A stretch of DNA of 19,714 nt, taken from Lachnospiraceae bacterium UBA4631. Its GTDB lineage: Bacteria; Bacillota; Clostridia; Lachnospirales; Lachnospiraceae. Below are positions 14,485 to 19,714 of this stretch, one piece after another. The DNA lies in the NCBI GenBank assembly GCA_002406015.1, contig DHMX01000034.1:1-19714 (forward strand), read 5' to 3'. Below the pieces are notes generated by a model. The model saw only the letters and a list, made by a program, of their open reading frames with translations, searched no databases and had not been told where the DNA came from. Position numbers and translations under genes: made by a program. Position 1 is the stretch's first letter. Every line of letters begins with the position of its first letter.

Positions 14485-15615
14485 ATGGAGAAACGACCAA
14501 TTGATTTTGGACACATGCTGTCCGGTGTAAGAATGGATGTCTGGATAAAACTGTTAAAGGAGAACAAGATAGATAAACAATATTGGCCGCAGGCGGCAGT
14601 AATTACCGCAGAAAGTGCAGTACTGTCACCGCTTGCTTATTTGGAATACTTGTTGTTCTGGCTGCCGATTCATATGACAAAGATTCGGAAGGACCCGATT
14701 TATGTGGTTGGATTTTGGAGAAGCGGTACAACCTATTTGCAGAATCTGTTAACCAGAGACCCACAGTTCGGATGGTTTGACCCGGTAAGCACAATTACAT
14801 TCGGAAACAGTATTTTGCTTAGAAAACCATTGACTGCAATTGCAAAGAATGGTTTAAAGGGTGCAAGAGCCATGGATAATCTGGAATTTGAAATTGATTT
14901 GCCGATGGAAGAAGCACACGCATTGCCGAATTTAACCGATTTGGCAATCAGTCATATGATGGCATTTCCGGACCATGGAAAGGGAAGCAAATATGTGGAT
15001 TCGATTTTTGTGGATGCCTTGCCGAAGAAGGACAGAAGACGGTTTTATCACTTATATAACTATATGTTAAAGAAAGTGACCTATATGAAGAACGGAAAGC
15101 AGTTGTTGTTAAAGAGTCCGGATAATACAGCAAGGATTGCTTTCTTAAAACGTGCATATCCGCATGCCAAGTTTATTAATATTTACCGCAATCCATATAC
15201 AGTTATCCGTTCCGCACTGAATATGTTCCGGATAGAGATGGATAAATATGCGTTGTCCGAGAGTGTAAGTGACCAGTATTTGTTAGACCGTGTATGCCTG
15301 ATATTTGAGCGTGTATATCGCAGGGCATTTCGGGATTTGGATAAAATACCGGATTGTGATAAGATTGAAATTAAATATGAAGACTTTATTGAACATCAGG
15401 AGGAATATCTGGAGAAGATTTATAGCCAGTTGGGAATCAGCGGGTATCAGAAGGCATATCCGTATTTTAAGGCATATATGGACAGTATGCAGGATTATAA
15501 GACGAACACATATGACTATGCTCCGGAACTGATTGAAAAGGTAAATGCAAGACTGGGCTTTTACTTTGAACGATACGGATATGAAATGATTCAGCCGTCA
15601 AGGGAAGAAGTATAG
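14485..15615 (+). CDS. PAPS-dependent sulfotransferase (Sulfotransfer_3-like)
   Basis: The 376-residue protein would transfer the sulfuryl group from PAPS to an unknown acceptor. The 5'-phosphosulfate-binding loop is VGFWRSGTTYLQNLL (75-89, with RSGTT 79-83). LLLKSPDNTARIAFL (207-221) is the LKSP segment of the Sulfotransfer_3 group. The 3'-phosphate-binding motif is IYRNPYTVIRS (233-243, with R235 and S243). EEAHAL (142-147) is in the region where related enzymes carry the catalytic acidic residue or histidine. There is no signal peptide, but residues about 37-63 are hydrophobic and may lie on the membrane or form the N-terminal helices usual in this group. A strong AGGAGG (14468-14473) precedes the ATG. 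Linked directly to cysD-cysNC-CHR, which would supply PAPS. Candidate acceptors such as a lipid, sterol or glycan cannot be told apart here. Confidence 0.9.
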   Translation: MEKRPIDFGHMLSGVRMDVWIKLLKENKIDKQYWPQAAVITAESAVLSPLAYLEYLLFWLPIHMTKIRKDPIYVVGFWRSGTTYLQNLLTRDPQFGWFDPVSTITFGNSILLRKPLTAIAKNGLKGARAMDNLEFEIDLPMEEAHALPNLTDLAISHMMAFPDHGKGSKYVDSIFVDALPKKDRRRFYHLYNYMLKKVTYMKNGKQLLLKSPDNTARIAFLKRAYPHAKFINIYRNPYTVIRSALNMFRIEMDKYALSESVSDQYLLDRVCLIFERVYRRAFRDLDKIPDCDKIEIKYEDFIEHQEEYLEKIYSQLGISGYQKAYPYFKAYMDSMQDYKTNTYDYAPELIEKVNARLGFYFERYGYEMIQPSREEV

Positions 15616-15655
15616 GATTTATTAACGCAGATGTTCAGGAAAAGAGGATGATGAC

Positions 15656-16714
15656 ATGACTAAGACTACAATATTGGATAATCAGAGTCTGGATGCATTT
15701 TTGATTCATGACCCGTATAATATGCGGTATCTCAGCAAATTTCGCGGCGGAGAAGGCGTATTATATATTTCAAGGGATAAGCGAATACTAATTACGGACT
15801 CCCGCTATATCGAGGCAGCCGGCAGAGAAAGTGATTTTGAGGTTATGGAATGTACGCGGAATCATTCGGTAAAGGATATTCTGCGGGAACTGATTACCAG
15901 CGAACAGGTAAAGCGTCTGGGATATGAAGATGAGGCAATGTTATGTAAGACCTTTCATGAATATCAAAAAGAGCTGCCGATGGTTTCGGAATGGATTCCG
16001 CTTGGAGGCGAAGTAAAGAAGCTAAGACAGATTAAAACCGAAGAAGAACTGGAATATTTAAGCCATGCAGAGAGTATTGGAGATAAGGCATTTTCTAAAA
16101 TATTGGAGTTTTTACGTCCGGGCGTGACAGAGCGGGAAATTCAGATGGAGCTGGAATATTGGATGATGAAATACGGTGCGGAAGGAAACTCCTTTAGCAC
16201 GATAGTAGCATCCGGTGTTCATTCGTCTATGCCGCATGCAATCCCAACGGAGAAGAAGATTGAGTATGGTGATTTTGTAACCATGGATTTTGGCTGCCGC
16301 TATATGGGCTATTGCTCCGATATGACGCGGACAGTGGTTGTCGGTAAAGCGAATGACAAGCAAAAAGAGATTTATCAACTGGTGCTAAAGGCAAATCGGG
16401 TTACGGAATCCCTTCTGCATCCCGGTATGGCGTGCTGGGAGGTTGACAAGCTGGCAAGAGATATTATTACGGATGCCGGATACGGTGAATACTTCGGACA
16501 TGGCTTAGGACATAGCGTAGGTCTGGAAATCCATGAATCACCGGCATGTAACACCAGAGATAAGACCATTTTGCAGCCGAATATGATTATGACAGTAGAA
16601 CCGGGGGTATATCTTCCGGGATTTGGCGGAGTCCGGATTGAGGATATGGTTGTGATTACAGAGAGTGGTTATAAGAATTTTGCACATTCCACAAAGGAAT
16701 TAATTGAACTGTAA
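15656..16714 (+). CDS. M24-family Xaa-Pro aminopeptidase/dipeptidase
   Basis: The 352-residue cytoplasmic metallopeptidase would remove residues before proline from peptides. An N-terminal creatinase-type domain (about 1-125) is followed by a pita-bread M24 domain. The five metal ligands are present: D211 (in MDFG), D222 (in SDMTRT), H286 (in GHGLGHSVG), E315 (in TVEPGVY) and E329 (in RIEDM), with H293 in EIHESP. Length is typical of PepQ/PepP-like Firmicutes enzymes. AGGAAAAGAGG lies just before the ATG. It follows the sulfotransferase by 40 nt and precedes trkA by 30 nt with no terminator on either side, so co-transcription is likely, but I see no functional link to sulfation. Exact dipeptidase versus aminopeptidase class cannot be settled. 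Confidence 0.93.
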   Translation: MTKTTILDNQSLDAFLIHDPYNMRYLSKFRGGEGVLYISRDKRILITDSRYIEAAGRESDFEVMECTRNHSVKDILRELITSEQVKRLGYEDEAMLCKTFHEYQKELPMVSEWIPLGGEVKKLRQIKTEEELEYLSHAESIGDKAFSKILEFLRPGVTEREIQMELEYWMMKYGAEGNSFSTIVASGVHSSMPHAIPTEKKIEYGDFVTMDFGCRYMGYCSDMTRTVVVGKANDKQKEIYQLVLKANRVTESLLHPGMACWEVDKLARDIITDAGYGEYFGHGLGHSVGLEIHESPACNTRDKTILQPNMIMTVEPGVYLPGFGGVRIEDMVVITESGYKNFAHSTKELIEL

Positions 16715-16744
16715 GAGGATTTAAGAAGCAGAAAGGGTAAAGTC

Positions 16745-18100
16745 ATGGAGATTATTATTGCCGGATGTGGCGGTGTAGGAAGTACGCTGGCAGAGCAATT
16801 GACAGCGGAAGGACATGCGGTTACGGTTATTGACTGTGATGGCAGGCATCTGCAGGTGGTAGCATCACAATATGATGTTATGGGAGTGCAGGGAAACAGC
16901 ACCAGTTATGTGACACAAAGAGAAGCAGGAGTTGACAAGGCAGACCTGCTGATTGCAGTTACGAACAATGATGAAGTAAATATGCTTACCTGTCTGATTG
17001 CAAAGAAAGCAGGTAATTGTCAGACCATAGCAAGAGTCAGAAGCCCGCAATATTTTACGGAGATTGATTACATCCGGGATGAATTGGGACTTTCCATGGC
17101 AGTGAATCCGGAGTTTGCTGCGGCACAGGAGATTTCAAGATTAGTTCAGATTCCGTCTGCAATGGAAGTAGATACCTTCGCAAAAGGAAGGGTGAATTTA
17201 ATTAAAATTGAAATACCTGCGGCATCGGACTTAAATCAGTTAATGCTGGCGGATTTTTCTGCTAAAATCGGCGTGGAAGCATTGGTGTGTATTGTAGAAC
17301 GGGAAAAAGAGGTCTATATTCCCGGCGGTGAATTTGTATTGCAGGCAGGTGATAAGATATATGTAACCATGCAGATTGCTTCCCTAAATGCATTTTTGAA
17401 TCGAATCGGAATCAAGGAGAAGCCGATTCGTAAGGTTGTGATTGCCGGTGGCGGTACATTAGGATACTATCTGGGTAAAATACTGGTAGATGCAAAAATG
17501 CAGGTTAAAATAATCGAACAAAACGAAGCACGTTGTGCAGAGCTGAGTGAATTGCTGCCAAAGGCAATGATTATCAACGGAAATGCTACAGACAAGCAAT
17601 TGATGATAGAAGAGGATATAGAGACAACGGATGCGGTGATTGCAGTTACAAATTATGATGAGGAGAATCTCTTGCTTTCCCTCTATGCAAATAAGGTATC
17701 CCATGCTAAGATTATTACCAGAATTAACCGGTTATCCTTTGGAGATGTGTTAAGTGATTTGCCGATAGGAAGTACGGTTACACCGAAGGATATTACAGCA
17801 GAATATATCATTCGTTATGTCCGCTCCATGCAGAACTCGTATGGAAGTAATGTTGAAACCCTATACCGGATGGTGGATAACCGGGTAGAGGCATTAGAAT
17901 TTAATGTGGACGGAGATGCAAAGGTGACGCGTGCAACGTTGGGAGAATTAAAGATTAAGAAAAATACACTGATATGCTGTATTAATCGGGACAAGAAGAT
18001 TATCCGCCCAACCGGACGAGACCGGATTCAGCCGGGAGATAGTGTGATTGTTGTAACCACAAACAGAGGATTAAATGGTATTGATGAAATATTAGTCTAA
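16745..18100 (+). CDS. trkA: Trk potassium uptake regulatory subunit
   Basis: This 451-residue cytoplasmic protein gates the TrkH channel according to bound nucleotide. It has two RCK modules, each an NAD-binding Rossmann domain plus a C-terminal TrkA-C domain: the first GCGGVG at 7-12 with acidic D30 at the end of strand 2, the second GGGTLG at 235-240 with IIEQN after strand 2. TrkA-C segments end with the familiar I-x-x-GD patterns (FVLQAGDKIYVTM and RIQPGDSVIVVT). Full length for the two-domain TrkA. trkH begins 13 nt after the stop, so the subunits are co-expressed. Confidence 0.95.
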   Translation: MEIIIAGCGGVGSTLAEQLTAEGHAVTVIDCDGRHLQVVASQYDVMGVQGNSTSYVTQREAGVDKADLLIAVTNNDEVNMLTCLIAKKAGNCQTIARVRSPQYFTEIDYIRDELGLSMAVNPEFAAAQEISRLVQIPSAMEVDTFAKGRVNLIKIEIPAASDLNQLMLADFSAKIGVEALVCIVEREKEVYIPGGEFVLQAGDKIYVTMQIASLNAFLNRIGIKEKPIRKVVIAGGGTLGYYLGKILVDAKMQVKIIEQNEARCAELSELLPKAMIINGNATDKQLMIEEDIETTDAVIAVTNYDEENLLLSLYANKVSHAKIITRINRLSFGDVLSDLPIGSTVTPKDITAEYIIRYVRSMQNSYGSNVETLYRMVDNRVEALEFNVDGDAKVTRATLGELKIKKNTLICCINRDKKIIRPTGRDRIQPGDSVIVVTTNRGLNGIDEILV

Positions 18101-18113
18101 ATGAGGAAGTACG

Positions 18114-19553
18114 ATGAATTATCAGATTTTATTTTATACATTGGGATGGATATTTAATTTTCAGGCAATTTTTTTGCTTCTGCCAAGTATTGTTGCTTTG
18201 GTTTATCGGGAATCGTCAGGCTGGTGCTTTCTGATTACGGCAGCAGTAACCGGAATTATCGGAGTTGCATTAACCATAAAGAAGCCGAAGAATACACAGT
18301 TTCATTCCAGAGAGGGCTTTGTTCTGGTTGCCCTTGGCTGGGTGTTAATGAGTCTGATTGGTGCGATACCAATGTGGATAAGCGGTGCCATTCCGAATTA
18401 TGCAGATGCATTATTTGAGACTGTATCCGGTATTACAACAACTGGAGCTACGATTCTGTCCTCGGTAGAGGCTATGCCCAATTGTGTGAATTTCTGGCGG
18501 TGCTTTAGTAATTGGATTGGTGGAATGGGTGTCATTGTATTTATGATGACAATATTGCCGGCAATCGGCTCCAATGGCAGTATGTATCTGATGCGGGCAG
18601 AAAGCCCGGGACCTTCCTTTGGGAAGCTGGTGCCGAAGCTTAAAAAGACGGCTATGCTGTTATATGGTATGTACATCGGCATGACATTGATTCAGTTAAT
18701 TTTATTGCTGTGCGGAGGGCTGGATTTTTTTGACTCCCTGTGTGTCAGCATAGCAACGGCAGGAACCGGTGGGTTCGGAATCAAGGATGACGGTTTTAGC
18801 GGATACAGTACCTATGTTCAAATTGTAGTTACAATATTTATGTTTCTGTTTGGTGTGAATTTTAAGTTTTATTTTCTGCTGTTGATGAAGAAGTTTAAGG
18901 AAGCATTTATGATAGAGGAGGTTATCTGGTATACGATTTTATTCGGGGCTGCTACGCTTCTGATTACCATAGATATTTTCCCGCTCATAGGAACCATTGG
19001 AGGAAGTCTGAAGCATTCTGCATTTCAGGTGGCATCCATTATGACTACAACCGGTTTTGCTACCGTAGATTTTAATCAATGGCCGATTTTTGCACAGACT
19101 ATATTGATAATCTTGATGTTTGTCGGAGCATGTGCCGGAAGTACAGGCGGTGGTATGAAGGTATCCCGGTTTATTATTTATATCAAGTCTGCACATAAGG
19201 AGATTGCAAGTCTGTTGCACCCGAACAGTGTTAAGAAGATACAGATGGATAGAAAGGTAATTGACCATGAAACCATACGGTCTGCAAATATTTATTTGAT
19301 TATCTATATTTTGGTTCTGGGAGTTTCTATATTAATTGTCAGTCTGAATGGACTGGATATGACAACGACAGTTACATCCGTGATAACATGCTTTAATAAC
19401 GTTGGACCCGGGTTGGGAATCGTCGGACCGATGGGAAATTTTGGCTCTCTTTCGATTATGTCCAAAATTGTATTGATATTAGATATGCTGCTTGGAAGAT
19501 TGGAAATATTCCCGATTATCGTATTGCTGTTCCGGGATACATGGAAGCGTTAA
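18114..19553 (+). CDS. trkH: Trk potassium uptake channel subunit
   Basis: The 479-residue polytopic membrane protein forms the K+-conducting pore partnered by TrkA. The four pore-loop filter regions of the superfamily are visible: GITTTGAT (106-113), TAGTGGFG (215-222), TTTGFAT (311-317) and FNNVGPGLG (427-435). CAGSTGGGMK (340-349) contributes to the intramembrane loop that gates the pore. The C-terminal GRLEIFP (461-467) is the usual family ending. GAGGAAG precedes the ATG. It is the last gene before a strong terminator. Confidence 0.96.
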   Translation: MNYQILFYTLGWIFNFQAIFLLLPSIVALVYRESSGWCFLITAAVTGIIGVALTIKKPKNTQFHSREGFVLVALGWVLMSLIGAIPMWISGAIPNYADALFETVSGITTTGATILSSVEAMPNCVNFWRCFSNWIGGMGVIVFMMTILPAIGSNGSMYLMRAESPGPSFGKLVPKLKKTAMLLYGMYIGMTLIQLILLLCGGLDFFDSLCVSIATAGTGGFGIKDDGFSGYSTYVQIVVTIFMFLFGVNFKFYFLLLMKKFKEAFMIEEVIWYTILFGAATLLITIDIFPLIGTIGGSLKHSAFQVASIMTTTGFATVDFNQWPIFAQTILIILMFVGACAGSTGGGMKVSRFIIYIKSAHKEIASLLHPNSVKKIQMDRKVIDHETIRSANIYLIIYILVLGVSILIVSLNGLDMTTTVTSVITCFNNVGPGLGIVGPMGNFGSLSIMSKIVLILDMLLGRLEIFPIIVLLFRDTWKR

Positions 19554-19651
19554 ACGAACGAAATATAAAATACCAATCAATATAAATACCAATAAAATAT
19601 AAAAACACCAATGTATAAACATTAATATAAAAACATAATAAATAGAATAAT
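19554..19651. repeat. A-rich stretch with three imperfect AAATACCAAT repeats
   Basis: After trkH the sequence is almost free of G and consists mostly of A and T. The motif AAATACCAAT occurs at 19568-19577 and 19584-19593, with AAACACCAAT at 19603-19612 (16- and 19-nt periods). No ORF or RNA gene is seen. It probably is an unstructured trailer before the terminator, possibly a product of slippage or small duplications. Confidence 0.5.
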
Positions 19652-19690
19652 AAAAGAATGGGTTCAACAAACTGTTGAACCCATTCTTTT
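19652..19690. terminator. Perfect 18-bp hairpin, bidirectional terminator
   Basis: AAAAGAATGGGTTCAACA (19652-19669) and its exact complement TGTTGAACCCATTCTTTT (19673-19690) flank a 3-nt loop AAC. The A-run before and the T-run at the end let it terminate on both strands. It closes the trkAH transcript and would also stop a converging gene from the right. Confidence 0.93.
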
Positions 19691-19714
19691 GTTGTGTAGC
19701 ATCTTTTAATAAAC

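Noticed and set aside
1..19714. CRISPR array, tRNA/rRNA genes, insertion sequences, prophage or defence genes
   Set aside because: I saw no regularly spaced repeats, no tRNA or rRNA-like segments, and no transposase, integrase or known defence motifs in any confident reading frame.

Overview
The window is moderately AT-rich. Every confident gene is on the + strand, start sites carry strong AGGAGG-type Shine-Dalgarno sequences, and regulation uses a T-box leader. The gene set (FeoA-FeoB fusion, PaaK plus tandem-ACT protein, type-2 LeuA, AIM24 protein, TrkAH, Cache-type chemoreceptor, Fur-like box) fits an anaerobic gut-type Clostridia, most likely a Lachnospiraceae. This placement is inference from gene types and sequence style, not from a marker gene.

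Layout. (1) 99-578: a low-molecular-weight tyrosine phosphatase with an unusual P-loop, followed by about 200 nt with inverted G/C skew. (2) 893-2659: a methyl-accepting chemotaxis protein behind a probable sigma-28/SigD promoter. (3) 2656-4737: a leucine T-box leader (specifier CTG, terminator at 2949-2989) controlling 2-isopropylmalate synthase. (4) 4760-6688: a terminator/leader region, a PaaK-type aryl-CoA ligase and a tandem ACT-domain protein. (5) 6686-9154: a near-perfect Fur box, a promoter overlapped by an 11-bp inverted repeat, and a FeoA-FeoB fusion ferrous-iron transporter. (6) 9188-10045: a promoter, an AIM24-family protein and a strong terminator. (7) 10112-15615: cysD, a cysN-cysC fusion, a two-domain CHR-family transporter and a PAPS-dependent sulfotransferase. 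(8) 15656-19690: an M24 peptidase, TrkA and TrkH, closed by an 18-bp perfect hairpin terminator. I see no intrinsic terminator between 10120 and 19650, so genes 7-8 could be one long transcript.

The most interesting unit is region 7. Anion uptake (CHR transporter, inferred sulfate), sulfate activation to APS (CysD plus the CysN domain), phosphorylation to PAPS (CysC domain) and transfer of the sulfuryl group (sulfotransferase) lie in tandem, and there is no reductive-branch gene (APS/PAPS reductase, sulfite reductase) in the window. That resembles a dedicated sulfation cassette rather than assimilatory cysteine synthesis. The acceptor molecule cannot be read from the sequence.
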